64,000 nucleotides of DNA from Nevskiaceae bacterium (GCA_004298465.1 SCRT01000007.1:248001-312000), one strand, 5' to 3'; positions 35,086 to 44,314 are shown, counted from the stretch's first letter. Numbers and translations are program-made. Notes: generated by a model not told the origin, from the letters alone.

Positions 35086-36447
35086 TCAGGCTCCGATCAA
35101 GGATTGGCCGCAGACGCGCAGCACCTGCCCGGTGACACCAACCGCGCCGGGTGAAGCCAGGAAGCACACGGCCTCTGCCACGTCTTCCGGCTGGCCACCT
35201 TGCGCCAGCGAATTCATGCGCCGGCCGGCTTCGCGGATCATGAACGGCATCGCGGCCGTCATGCGCGTCTCGATGAACCCGGGCGCCACGGCGTTGACGC
35301 CGATGCCGCGTGCGGCGTGGCGTGGTGCTTCCGCCGCCACGTAACCGATCAGTGCCGCCTTGGTGGTGGCGTAGTTCGTCTGCCCGACATTGCCGGCGAT
35401 GCCACCAATGGACGACATGCACACGATGCGCGCACCGTCGTTGTAGACCTTCTTCGCGTGCAAGTGCGCGTCGATGCGCAGGATCGCCGCAAGGTTGATC
35501 TGCAGCACCATGTTCCAGTGCTTGTCGGACATGTTCTTGAGTGTCTTGTCCCGCGTGACGCCGGCATTGTGCACCGTTACGTCCAACCCCTTTGCGTGTT
35601 CCTTCACGAACGCGGCGATGGCTTGCGGCGCGGCGGCATCCGTGATGTCCACGCCCAGCGCCAGTCCACCGAGCGGCGCCAGGGTCTTTTCCAGCGTTTC
35701 CAGGTCCTGCGGGATGTCGAGCCCGATGACCTGCGCACCCTCGTCCGCGAAGCGCGCTGCGGTGGCCGCACCAATGCCGCGCGCCGCGCCCGTCACCAGC
35801 ACGGTCTTGCCGGCGAACACCTCGGTCAGCGCCGGCGTGCCGGATGCCACGACGCTGTCGTCGACGCGCAGCGGCTGGCCATCCACATACGTGGAATGCG
35901 CGGACAGGAAGAAGCGCAGCGGCCCGGCGATACGGTCGACTGCCGCGGGTCCGACGTACAGCACGTTCGCGGTCGCCGCACGCTTGCCGAGCTCCTTGCC
36001 AAGCGAGCGCGTGAAGCCTTCCACACCGCGCCATACCGCGGCCTGCGCGCTCGTCGCCGCCTGTGCCGGCACGCCTGTCACCAGCAGCGCGCGGCCCTGC
36101 TTCGCCATGCGCCCGACAACCGGGTGAAAGAATGTGTACATGGCCGTCAGGTCGTCCGGTTCCTGCGCGCCGCTGGCATCGAACACCAGCGCGTCGATCT
36201 TCTGTTCGTCCGCCAGCGCAACGACGGAGCGCACCACGTCCGCACCTGCCGCCTTGAGTTCGGCTTCCAGCGCCGTCGTTGCATAACCGCCTTTCACACC
36301 GCCCAGCAGTACTACCTTGCCGGCCAGCGGCTGGGCCACGTAACCGCCTTCGGCGCGCACCAGATGCAGCGGCGTCGGCAGGCCGAGCTTCTTCACGAAT
36401 TCGCCGGTCACAGGGCGATTGGCCAGGTCAACGAGATAATCGTTCAT
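35086..36447 (-). CDS. High-molecular-weight FabG-type 3-oxoacyl reductase
   Basis: A 453-residue short-chain dehydrogenase with an extra N-terminal Rossmann-like domain of about 200 residues, characteristic of the FabG4/HMwFabG group. The active SDR domain is C-terminal: VTGAARGIGAATA near residue 220, NAGVTRDKTL near 295, SS-IGGIAGN and the catalytic YATTK near 355. This group tends to prefer NADH and CoA thioesters. I use ATG 36447 (MNDYLVDLA). It is probably in an operon with the maoC-like gene and thiolase. Confidence 0.9.
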   Translation of the reverse strand: MNDYLVDLANRPVTGEFVKKLGLPTPLHLVRAEGGYVAQPLAGKVVLLGGVKGGYATTALEAELKAAGADVVRSVVALADEQKIDALVFDASGAQEPDDLTAMYTFFHPVVGRMAKQGRALLVTGVPAQAATSAQAAVWRGVEGFTRSLGKELGKRAATANVLYVGPAAVDRIAGPLRFFLSAHSTYVDGQPLRVDDSVVASGTPALTEVFAGKTVLVTGAARGIGAATAARFADEGAQVIGLDIPQDLETLEKTLAPLGGLALGVDITDAAAPQAIAAFVKEHAKGLDVTVHNAGVTRDKTLKNMSDKHWNMVLQINLAAILRIDAHLHAKKVYNDGARIVCMSSIGGIAGNVGQTNYATTKAALIGYVAAEAPRHAARGIGVNAVAPGFIETRMTAAMPFMIREAGRRMNSLAQGGQPEDVAEAVCFLASPGAVGVTGQVLRVCGQSLIGA

Positions 36448-36570
36448 CGCATACTCCACATCATCAGTGTCAATAAGTCACGCAGTCCGCACAACGGCTG
36501 CAAGCGCAGGGTGCGGGCCACGCGGACAGCCCGGCAGGAAATCGGGCGCAGCACATCGTTCGGCGTTGCC

Positions 36571-37851
36571 TCAACGCTCGATGATGGCCGTGATACCCTG
36601 CCCACCGGCGGCGCAGATCGAGATCAGCCCACGGCCGGACCCCTTCTGCGCCAGCATCTTGGCCAGCGACGCGGTGATGCGCCCGCCGGTGGCGGCAAAC
36701 GGATGGCCAACGGCAATGCTGCCGCCGTTGACGTTGAGCCGCGCGCGGTCGATGGTGCCGAACGGCTTCTTCAGGCCCAGGCGCGTCTTGCAATATTCCG
36801 GGTCTTCCCAAGCCTTGAACATGCCCAGTACCTGGGCTGCGAACGCTTCGTGGATCTCGTAGAAATCGAAATCTTCCAGCGTCAGCTTGTTGCGCACCAG
36901 CAGGCGTGGCACGGCATAGGCCGGCGCCATCAGCAGGCCTTCGTGCTCGTTGCGGAAATCCACGGCGGCGACTTCGGCATCCACAAGATGCGCCAGCACC
37001 GGGAAGCCGTGCGCCGCCGCCCATTCATCGGTGGACAGCAGCACGGCAGAGGCACCGTCCGACAGCGGCGAACTGTTGGCCGCCGACAACGTGCCCTTCT
37101 CCTTGTCGAAAGCCGGTGGCAGGGACGCCATCTTTTCCATCGACACATCGGGCCGCAGGTTGTTGTCGCGCTTAAGTCCGTGACAGGGTGTCATCAGGTC
37201 GTCGAAGAAACCGGAATCGTAGGCTGCGGCCAGCTTCCTGTGGCTCTCGTAAGCAAGTTCATCCTGCGCCTCCCGCGTAATTCCCCAATGCTGGGACGTC
37301 AGCTCGCAATGCTGGCCCATCGACAGGCCGGTACGCGGCTCGCTGTTGCGGGGAATTTCCGGCAGCAGGTTGGAGGGGTGCGCCATCTTCAGGAACGCGG
37401 ACAACTGCGCTTTCCTGGTCTTGGCACGGTTGAATGCCATCATCGCCTGCTGCAGCTTGCGGCTGACGGCGATGGGGGCATCGGAAGTCGTGTCGGAACC
37501 GCCGGCGATGGCACAGTCGATCTGCCCCAGCGCGATCTTGTTGCCAACGTTGACAACGCATTCCAGCCCGGTGGCACAGGCCTGCTGCAGGTCATAGGCC
37601 GGCGTTTCCGGTGCCAGCTTGCTGCCCAGCACGACTTCGCGCACCAAATTCCAGTCGCGGGCGTGCTTGAGTACCGCACCACCCGCCATTTCGCCCATAC
37701 GTTCGCCTTCCAGCCCGAAACGCTGTACCAGCCCGTCCAGCGCGGCGGACAGCAAATCGTAGTTCGACAACCGCGCGTAGGCGGTATTGGAGCGGGCGAA
37801 GGGAATGCGGTTGCCGCCAAGAATGGCGACCTTGCGGGGTTTGTCGATCAT
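36571..37851 (-). CDS. Acetyl-CoA C-acyltransferase (thiolase, FadI-like)
   Basis: A 426-residue thiolase. The nucleophilic cysteine is in QQACATGLECV near residue 95, the catalytic His in GHPFAATGGR near 385 and the second Cys in CAAGGQG near 415. Start MIDKPRKVAILGG. The sequence matches the FadI/long thiolase type used with HMwFabG reductases. Direction (degradation or biosynthesis) is not given by sequence; the neighbours suggest a complete acyl cycle lacking only an acyl-CoA dehydrogenase or enoyl reductase in view. It overlaps the upstream hydrolase gene by 4 bp. Confidence 0.92.
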   Translation of the reverse strand: MIDKPRKVAILGGNRIPFARSNTAYARLSNYDLLSAALDGLVQRFGLEGERMGEMAGGAVLKHARDWNLVREVVLGSKLAPETPAYDLQQACATGLECVVNVGNKIALGQIDCAIAGGSDTTSDAPIAVSRKLQQAMMAFNRAKTRKAQLSAFLKMAHPSNLLPEIPRNSEPRTGLSMGQHCELTSQHWGITREAQDELAYESHRKLAAAYDSGFFDDLMTPCHGLKRDNNLRPDVSMEKMASLPPAFDKEKGTLSAANSSPLSDGASAVLLSTDEWAAAHGFPVLAHLVDAEVAAVDFRNEHEGLLMAPAYAVPRLLVRNKLTLEDFDFYEIHEAFAAQVLGMFKAWEDPEYCKTRLGLKKPFGTIDRARLNVNGGSIAVGHPFAATGGRITASLAKMLAQKGSGRGLISICAAGGQGITAIIER

Positions 37852-38804
37852 GGTCTGGAAGTCCTGTTCGATTTCGAACGCGTAGAAGAACCGAGAAGCG
37901 CCGCCGCACGCTTGCGCGGTGGCTTTGCCGCCACACCGGTGCGTCGCAGCACTTCGGTGTGGAGGAAACTGCTGACCTGCGGCCACAGCGACTCCGGGTG
38001 CGTCCGCAGTTCAAGGATCGAGCGGGCCTGCAGGAGATGAGCGCCCGGAATCTCCTCGGCCAGTCGCCGCGCATCCTGCAACACGTGCAGGCGGTCGCCG
38101 CCATGCCCGATCACCAGAGTGGGCACACGGATTTCACGGCGTGCCGTGAACGACGGCACGATCGGCCCGACAAACACGCCGTGCAGGATCGCCGCAACGT
38201 TTTCCGGCTCGGCGGAAAAGCCGTTCATCAGGCTCGCGAGCCAGTCGGTACGCGGGCGCGGCACGCGGCGCAGGACATGCGCGAACACGCGCCACAGCGG
38301 CGCACCAAAGCGCGCTACCAGCATCGGCGGCACGAGCAATACGGCCGCGGACGGAGTGGAAGCCTCCATCACCGGCATTTCGAGAAACAGGGCAGATACT
38401 CGCTTCGGTGCCCGTTCGACAACCTGCAGGGCGGTGATGGCGCCCAGCGACACGCCGCCAACCAGCGCCTGTGGCCACCGCAGGTGGTCAAGCAGGCCGA
38501 TGGCCTGTTCGGCATACAGGTCGACGCGGTGGTCGCAGACCCGTGTGCTGCGTTCGCTGTTGCCGTGGCCCAGCAGGTCCAGCAGTGCTACCTGGAAGCC
38601 TTCCTGCACGAAGCGGCGCGCGAGGTCACGGTTCAGCACCGAGTCCATCAAGATGCCGTGGATGAGCACGCACGGCACGCCGGCCGCATCGCCATAAAGC
38701 TCGTAGGCCAGACGATGGCCGCGCCAGTCGAAGACGCCACTGCGTACCGTCACCGGAGTACTGGACGCCGACGACGTCCTGCTACGCTGCCTCAGGAATT
38801 TCAC
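37848..38804 (-). CDS. Alpha/beta-fold hydrolase
   Basis: A 318-residue alpha/beta hydrolase. Oxyanion region LIHGILMDSVLN near residue 48, nucleophile elbow GGVSLGAIT near 116, and a candidate catalytic His late in the protein. The basic, Ser/Arg-rich C-terminal tail (about 25 residues) is probably disordered. Substrate is unknown; coupling to a thiolase (4-bp overlap) and an SRPBCC gene (4-bp overlap) suggests an ester or thioester of the same pathway. Confidence 0.85.
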   Translation of the reverse strand: MKFLRQRSRTSSASSTPVTVRSGVFDWRGHRLAYELYGDAAGVPCVLIHGILMDSVLNRDLARRFVQEGFQVALLDLLGHGNSERSTRVCDHRVDLYAEQAIGLLDHLRWPQALVGGVSLGAITALQVVERAPKRVSALFLEMPVMEASTPSAAVLLVPPMLVARFGAPLWRVFAHVLRRVPRPRTDWLASLMNGFSAEPENVAAILHGVFVGPIVPSFTARREIRVPTLVIGHGGDRLHVLQDARRLAEEIPGAHLLQARSILELRTHPESLWPQVSSFLHTEVLRRTGVAAKPPRKRAAALLGSSTRSKSNRTSRP

Positions 38805-39271
38805 GCGGCCTCCAGCGTCTTGCGCAGGTTGGCGTGGTAAGCGTCGACCATAGACCGGTACTGATGTTCCACGACCGGTGCCGCCACCTTGCGCAAAAGG
38901 GCTGGAACCGGCACATCCAGCTCACCGCAGGATTCGAACTCGATGGCCGCGCCCCCGGAAAGCTTCGTACTTGGCCCCAGCCGCCAGTGGCCGTGGATGA
39001 CGCTGTTGCCGACGCCCGCGACCGGCGTCCACATGACACCCAGCGTGCCTGGATCGGCCACATAGCGGCAGGCGTAGACGATGCGGTGCGTGAACTTCAT
39101 CAAGTTGATCGGTTCCATTTCCCAACGGAATGCGTTGTCGCCCAGCGGCACGAGCGCAGCGACGCCCGGAAAGTGGCTGACCGAGCGCGGCACGTCGGCC
39201 ACCAGGTCGAACACCGCGGCGGGCGAACACGCCACATCGAAATGCGCCAGGTGATGGACCGGAACTTTCAC
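38801..39271 (-). CDS. SRPBCC (START/polyketide-cyclase-like) family protein
   Basis: A 156-residue helix-grip protein with the family start pattern HFDVACSPAAVFDLVADVPRS and a hydrophobic-ligand-binding fold. It may bind a lipid or acyl intermediate. Two in-frame GTGs (39283, 39271) and one ATG (39304) are candidate starts. The GTG at 39271 overlaps the preceding frame's stop as GTGA and is my choice. Confidence 0.75.
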   Translation of the reverse strand: MKVPVHHLAHFDVACSPAAVFDLVADVPRSVSHFPGVAALVPLGDNAFRWEMEPINLMKFTHRIVYACRYVADPGTLGVMWTPVAGVGNSVIHGHWRLGPSTKLSGGAAIEFESCGELDVPVPALLRKVAAPVVEHQYRSMVDAYHANLRKTLEAA

Positions 39272-39504
39272 GTCGTCTTCCACGCCGATAGTGCACCGCA
39301 GCATCCATGAGCTGGCCCGTGCTGACCATGGCTCGCGTGACAGGCGGGAATGGCACACCCGTCATGGCCCTGGTAGTGCATCTCCGGAATCACGTTCAGT
39401 AGCCTGCGCCAAGTCCCGTTCATGGCGGCCGCTCCATTCGTCGGAATGGTGTATGCGCGAGCCATCGTTTGTCCTGCAGAATGGCGAAGACCAGGACGTT
39501 TCAT
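39268..39504 (-). CDS. Possible small Cys/His-rich protein
   Basis: I do not recognise this 78-residue frame. Its last third is rich in His and Cys (GHDGCAIPACHASHGQHG...GCCG), and its TGA overlaps a GTG start of the SRPBCC gene by 4 bp, the pattern of a coupled gene pair. A later ATG at 39462 (MARAYTIPTN) may be the start. It may equally be a chance frame. Confidence 0.3.
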   Translation of the reverse strand: MKRPGLRHSAGQTMARAYTIPTNGAAAMNGTWRRLLNVIPEMHYQGHDGCAIPACHASHGQHGPAHGCCGALSAWKTT

Positions 39505-39781
39505 CGATCTGATTCCGACTTTCCAGGGGAAACCATGTCGCGCTCACCGCTCCGTCCGTCCTTTCTTCCGCTGCTCGTCGCATGCTGCTGTCCATCCTGC
39601 AGGCCGAATCGACCGGCGGCCTGCCGCTGAACCTGGACTTCCTCACCAACCTGCTGGCTGGCAGCACCGATCCCAACGCCGTCCTGCCCCTGAACCTGCA
39701 CCTGTCGGCTGCAGAACCTCCGCTGATGCCCTATGCGCAGGGGGCGATCGGGAACCAGGGAGGCTGATGATTCCGCTGGTT
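39505..39781. other. Gene-poor stretch
   Basis: No supported gene. A 61-codon plus-strand frame at 39582-39767 has a repeated LPLNL phrase but no signal peptide, ribosome site or recognised family. Confidence 0.4.
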
Positions 39782-39856
39782 CCGTTCATGGTTCGACAGG
39801 CTCGCCACGAACGGAATCGGTGGATTGGCCGTTCGCCCCGAGCCTGTCGAAGGGCA
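39782..39856. repeat. REP-like inverted pair
   Basis: Two palindromic units face each other: one at 39782-39814 containing TTCGACAGGCTCG and one at 39829-39856 containing CGAGCCTGTCGAA. The core GTTCGACAGGCTC with flanking CCGTTC/GAACGG is of the REP type common in intergenic DNA of many proteobacteria. The pair could form a BIME and may be mobilised by a RAYT transposase elsewhere. Confidence 0.7.
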
Positions 39857-39897
39857 GACGCAGGGCTGAGCAGACCTTCACCCACTTTCCGCGCCTG

Positions 39898-40140
39898 TCA
39901 CGGCAACGATTGCCCCGATGTGCCGGCCTTGTGCCGCACCGTGGAAAACGCATTGCCCGGTCCGGCATTGCGGCAGTGGAACGCTGAACATCCATCGTCA
40001 GGATCGTGCCCGTTTCCGTGGTAGCGGCAGTAACCGTTCCCGACATAACAGCCGTCCTTGTCACCGTTGAAGTCATACCACTTGCAGTAATCGCATACCT
40101 CACCGATACAAGTGGCGACAAAATGTCGGCATAAGACCCC
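39898..40140 (-). pseudogene. Cysteine-rich open frame without a start codon
   Basis: Read on the minus strand, 80 codons encode nine cysteines in a Gly/Asp/Tyr-rich context, with patterns such as CDYCKWYDFNGDKDGC and GYCRYHGNGHDPDDGC. There is no ATG, GTG or TTG in its first half. The same frame is open upstream of an in-frame TGA (40141-40143), where PDGDGC is seen. It may be a small gene broken by a nonsense change, a UGA read-through case, or chance. Confidence 0.3.
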
Positions 40141-40334
40141 TCAGCCTCCATGTCGGGTTTGCGCTGCACAACCGTCGCCGTCAGGCACGCTGCCCGACGC
40201 TTCCGTGCCCACCGGACCGAAACGCTCAGCCATGCCGGATCGCGGCAAGACCCCGTCGGTCTGCCGGCCGTGCGTCGCGCGGCGTCCCGTTTCCGGGGTC
40301 AGGTCGGAATCCGCCCTGGGAACCCGGCACGGCG

Positions 40335-40916
40335 TCATGACGGATCGCCGGGGGATCGGCTTTCCGCGTGCATGTACGGCCACGCCGCGCGCAGGTAGAC
40401 CGTCATCGACCACAGCGTGAGGACGGCGGCGATGAACAGCAACACGTAGCCGGCGGACCAGGGGGCGAAACGTCCCACCGGCGTACCCCACATCATGAAA
40501 CCGATCGCCAGCATCTGGGCCGCCGTCTTGAACTTGCCGATGTAGTTGACGGCCACGCGGAAACGCTGGCCGATTTCCGCCAGCCATTCACGCAAGGCGG
40601 AAATCGTGATCTCGCGGCCGATGATGATCGCCACCAGCGCGGCCAGCGGCGCCGTAGGATGGGCGTAGAGCAGCATCACGAGGCTCACGGCCACCAGCAG
40701 CTTGTCAGCCACCGGGTCGAGAAAGGCACCGAAGCGCGTGGTCTGGTTCCAGCGCCGCGCCAGCCGTCCGTCGAGCCAGTCGGTAATGGCCGCCAACCCG
40801 AACAGCACGGTGGCAACATGGTCGGCCCACGGCTCGCGCAACAGCAGTAGCACGACGACGAGGGGAATCACCACGATGCGTCCGAAAGTAAGCAGCAGCG
40901 GCACAGTCAAACGCAT
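40335..40916 (-). CDS. pgsA: CDP-diacylglycerol-glycerol-3-phosphate phosphatidyltransferase
   Basis: Makes phosphatidylglycerol phosphate, the first committed step to PG and cardiolipin, in the inner membrane. The 193-residue protein carries the CDP-alcohol phosphotransferase motif DWLDGRLARRWNQTTRFG...DPVADK (residues about 45-70) and several membrane segments. The family's usual N-terminus (NLP or NVPTLLT) is here VPLLLTFGRI. It is placed after uvrC, as in many proteobacteria. Confidence 0.93.
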   Translation of the reverse strand: MRLTVPLLLTFGRIVVIPLVVVLLLLREPWADHVATVLFGLAAITDWLDGRLARRWNQTTRFGAFLDPVADKLLVAVSLVMLLYAHPTAPLAALVAIIIGREITISALREWLAEIGQRFRVAVNYIGKFKTAAQMLAIGFMMWGTPVGRFAPWSAGYVLLFIAAVLTLWSMTVYLRAAWPYMHAESRSPGDPS

Positions 40917-41033
40917 CCGAATCCCCTTGTTAGCAGCAAGTCCTGGCTGCAGGTCGCAGCCCGATCCGCGCGCGTCATGTTACGGCAAGGGCGTGCAGCG
41001 GTGCTCCGCCTCGCCACACGCAGGCGGCGCACC

Positions 41034-42914
41034 TCAATGGAGGTGCGCGTAGATGCGTTCCGCCAGCGCGCGCTGGATGCCGGGCACGCTGGCCAGTTCA
41101 TCGACTCCGGCACGTCGCACCTGCTGCAGCCCGCCCAGGGTCTTGAGCAGCGCGCGGCGCCGTACCGGGCCGAGACCTTCGATCTCCTCCAGCACGGATT
41201 CCGTGCGTGCCTTCTGGCGCCGTCCGCGATGGCCGGTGATGGCGAAGCGATGGGATTCGTCCCGGATGTGCTGGATCAGGTGCAGCACCGGGGATTCCGC
41301 CGGCAACATCAGCGGCACGTCGCGGCCGTAGACGATGAGCTGCTCCAGACCGGGCCGCCGCGTCGGACCCTTGGCGACGCCGACGACCAAGGGCCGCGGC
41401 TCCAGCGCCAGCTCGTTCAGCGCTTCGCAGGCTTTCTGGAACTGCCCGCGTCCACCGTCGATGAACAGGATGTCAGGCCGCGGCACTTCCCCACTGCGCA
41501 CGCGTGCATAGCGGCGCTTGACGGCCTGATGAATGGCGGCGTAGTCGTCGCCGGGTGTGATCGGCGCTTCCTCGCGCAGCACTTCGGTGTCACTCCGGCG
41601 CTCGGCGTCCGGTGTTTCCGTGGTGGCGATGTTGAAGCGGCGATAGGCACTGCGCAGCGGGCCTTCTTCGTTGAACACCACGCAGGACGCCACCGGCCGT
41701 TCGCCGCGCGTGTGGCTGATGTCGAAGCATTCCATGCGCGCCGGCGGCTGCGGCAGCCCCAGCAATTCGCCCAGTGCCTCGAGCCGGCCGGCCATGTCCG
41801 CGGACTCCGCCAGGTGCTGGCCCAGTGCCTGCAACGCGGTCTGTTCGCACATCTTCAGAAGCCGCAGTTTTGCACCGCGTTCCGGCCGCACGATATGCAC
41901 CGCGCGCCCGATCCGTTCGCTCAGCATGGTTTCCAGCCAATGGGCGTTGTGCGGCACCGCGGACACTACGATCTCGTGCGGGGGATGGCGCTGCAGGTAA
42001 TACTGGCCGATGAAGCCGGCGAGCAGCGCCGCCGGCCCGGTGCCTGGCGGATGGCGCGGAAAGAAGCTGGCGTGGCCGAGGTTCAGGCCGTCGCGCACCG
42101 AAATCACGGCCACTGCAGTCGCAGTGACATGCGGCGCCACCGCGATCACGTCGATGTCGTTGCTGCCGCCGGTGAGGTTACGGTGGTCGCGCAGGCGCTG
42201 AAGTGCCGCGATCTGGTCGCGGAGGCGCGCGGCGCGCTCGAACTCCAGCGCTTCGGCTGCCTGTTCCATTTCCTGGCTCAGTCCGGCGACCAGCTCGTTG
42301 CCGTGCCCTTCGAGCAGACTGGCCGCCTTGGACACTTCGGCGGCGTATGCCGTGCGATCCACCAGCCCGACGCAGGGCGCGGAACAACGCCCGATCTGGT
42401 GCTGCAGGCACGGACGCTGGCGGTTCGCAAAGTAGCTGTCCGTGCACGGCCGCAGACCGAACAGCTTTTGCAGTGTCACCAGCGTCTCGCGCACCGACTG
42501 TGCGGACGGGAACGGGCCGAAGTAGCGATCCTTGCCGAGTTTCGCCCCGCGGTAGAAGGTGATGCGCGGAAACTTGTGCTGCGTGAAGCGCACGTAGGGG
42601 TAGCTCTTGTCGTCGCGCAGGCTGATGTTGTAGCGCGGGTCGAGTTCCTTGATGAGCGTGCATTCCAGCAGCAGCGCTTCATCCTCGGTGTGCGTGACCG
42701 TCACTTCCATGCGGCGGATCTGCGACACCATCGACTCGATGCGCGGATTACCGCTGGCGCGGAGGAAATACGTCGAGACGCGGCGCTTCAGGTTGCGCGC
42801 CTTGCCGACGTACAGCAACACGTCGCCTTCACCGTACATGCGGTATACGCCCGGCTGCGTCGTCAGGTTCGCGAGGAAGGTCTTGGAGTCGAATTCAGGC
42901 GCGCGCGGGTTCAT
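41034..42914 (-). CDS. uvrC: Excinuclease ABC subunit C
   Basis: Makes the dual incisions in nucleotide excision repair after UvrB binding. The 626-residue protein has the N-terminal GIY-YIG domain (GVYRMYGEGDVLLYVGKARNLKRR), a Cys-rich region, a UVR domain that contacts UvrB (near 205-240), the RNase H-like domain (CFDISHTRGERPVAS, DGGRGQ) and C-terminal helix-hairpin-helix motifs. Full length. Confidence 0.96.
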   Translation of the reverse strand: MNPRAPEFDSKTFLANLTTQPGVYRMYGEGDVLLYVGKARNLKRRVSTYFLRASGNPRIESMVSQIRRMEVTVTHTEDEALLLECTLIKELDPRYNISLRDDKSYPYVRFTQHKFPRITFYRGAKLGKDRYFGPFPSAQSVRETLVTLQKLFGLRPCTDSYFANRQRPCLQHQIGRCSAPCVGLVDRTAYAAEVSKAASLLEGHGNELVAGLSQEMEQAAEALEFERAARLRDQIAALQRLRDHRNLTGGSNDIDVIAVAPHVTATAVAVISVRDGLNLGHASFFPRHPPGTGPAALLAGFIGQYYLQRHPPHEIVVSAVPHNAHWLETMLSERIGRAVHIVRPERGAKLRLLKMCEQTALQALGQHLAESADMAGRLEALGELLGLPQPPARMECFDISHTRGERPVASCVVFNEEGPLRSAYRRFNIATTETPDAERRSDTEVLREEAPITPGDDYAAIHQAVKRRYARVRSGEVPRPDILFIDGGRGQFQKACEALNELALEPRPLVVGVAKGPTRRPGLEQLIVYGRDVPLMLPAESPVLHLIQHIRDESHRFAITGHRGRRQKARTESVLEEIEGLGPVRRRALLKTLGGLQQVRRAGVDELASVPGIQRALAERIYAHLH

Positions 42915-42925
42915 TGGGCCACAGC

Positions 42926-44314
42926 TTAACGTCGTGCAATCCGGTCAAGCCCGCCCGCCGCCGCGAAACGGCGCCAGCCGCCGCTCCGCAACTGTACCCA
43001 TAGCCGCGAAAACAGCAGCAGGGCCGCAACCGACAACCCGGCGATCATGCCGACCCACATGCCGGCGGGGCCCTGGCACCGCACGAACGCCAGCCATGCA
43101 CCGACCGGCATGCCCACGCCCCAGTACGCGAAGGCCGTGATGAGCATCGGCACACGTGTATCCTTCAGCCCGCGCAAGGCTCCGTTCGACACCGCCTGGA
43201 TGCCATCCACGATCTGGAACGCGCCGGCGAACAGCAGCAATTGCGCTGCCAGTGCAACCACTGGTGCAACGTCCGTGTACAGGCGCGCGATGGGGCCAGC
43301 CAGACTCAGCAGCAGGCTGGCGGAAACGGTCTGCGTCACCAGCGTCAGCGCCACGCCGGTGCCAGCCGCCCAGCGCACGCCGTGCACGTCGCTTCGCCCG
43401 GCAGCAAAGCCGGTACGCACGGTGACGGCCAGCGCCAGCCCCAACGGCACCATGAACACCAGCGAGGACACGTTGATCGCCACTTGATGGCCGTCGATCG
43501 CCACCACGCCCATGCGGCTGATCAATAGCCCGGAAACGATGAACAACCCAGCTTCCATCAGGAACGTGACCGCCATCGGCACGCCGATCCACAGTAGCTC
43601 CCGCAGGGCACGCCAATCCGGCCCATCCCAGCGGGTGAACAAGCGCAACGGCGCGAAACGCCGGGAACGAAGCAGGTAGATGCCGAAGGCCGCGAATTGC
43701 AGCCACAGCGCGATGGCATTCGCAATGCCCGCACCTTCCGCACCGAACGCCGGCATGCCGAACTTCCCGTAGATGAAGATCCAGTCCAGCGGCACCAGAA
43801 CGGCCAACCCGAACAGGCCGAAGACCATCGTTGGCCGAGCCCAGCTGCTGCCTTCGCACAAGCCGCGCAGGGCGAAATAGCCGCACAGCCCCGGCGCGCC
43901 CCAGCTCAGCGCATGCAGGAAGGCTTGGGCATCGACCACCAGCGCCGGCTCGACCCCCAGCAGCGCCAGCAACGACGCGGAATGGCGCGCTCCCCACGCT
44001 ACCAACAGCGCCATGCCTGCCGCCAGCCACAGCGCCTGCCGGAACAACGCGCCGACCTCCGCCTGCCGACCCGCTCCATCCAGCTGTGCCACGGATGGCG
44101 ACAGCGCCATCATCACGCCCACCGTCGCCACTACGCCCAGCATCCACACGTTTGCTCCGACGGCGACCGCCCCCAACGCGTGGGCGTTGAAATGGCCCGC
44201 CATCGCGATGTCCACCGCGCCCATCGCGATCGACGACACCTGCCCCGCGATCAGCGGCAGCGCCAGCCTGATGGTCGCCCGGGCCTCGTGGAAAACGCGT
44301 TGTCTGTCGAACAC
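42926..44314 (-). CDS. MATE-family multidrug/sodium antiporter (NorM-like)
   Basis: A 462-residue inner-membrane exporter with twelve predicted membrane segments in two homologous halves. The start ALPLIAGQVSSIAMGAVDIAMAG and the half-repeats GVPMAVTFLMEAGLFIVSG are typical of NorM. MATE proteins export cationic drugs or metabolites with Na+ or H+. It lies between uvrC and the sphingolipid locus on the same strand; whether it belongs to either unit is unclear. Confidence 0.92.
   Translation of the reverse strand: MFDRQRVFHEARATIRLALPLIAGQVSSIAMGAVDIAMAGHFNAHALGAVAVGANVWMLGVVATVGVMMALSPSVAQLDGAGRQAEVGALFRQALWLAAGMALLVAWGARHSASLLALLGVEPALVVDAQAFLHALSWGAPGLCGYFALRGLCEGSSWARPTMVFGLFGLAVLVPLDWIFIYGKFGMPAFGAEGAGIANAIALWLQFAAFGIYLLRSRRFAPLRLFTRWDGPDWRALRELLWIGVPMAVTFLMEAGLFIVSGLLISRMGVVAIDGHQVAINVSSLVFMVPLGLALAVTVRTGFAAGRSDVHGVRWAAGTGVALTLVTQTVSASLLLSLAGPIARLYTDVAPVVALAAQLLLFAGAFQIVDGIQAVSNGALRGLKDTRVPMLITAFAYWGVGMPVGAWLAFVRCQGPAGMWVGMIAGLSVAALLLFSRLWVQLRSGGWRRFAAAGGLDRIARR

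Noticed and set aside
35200..38040. A 946-codon plus-strand open frame antisense to the reductase, thiolase and hydrolase genes
   Set aside because: It is a shadow of high-GC coding on the opposite strand; the product has no domain and is rich in Arg, His and Ala. The minus-strand genes have clear catalytic motifs.
39582..39767. A 61-codon frame with repeated LPLNL
   Set aside because: No start-site support, export signal or family; it lies among repeats.
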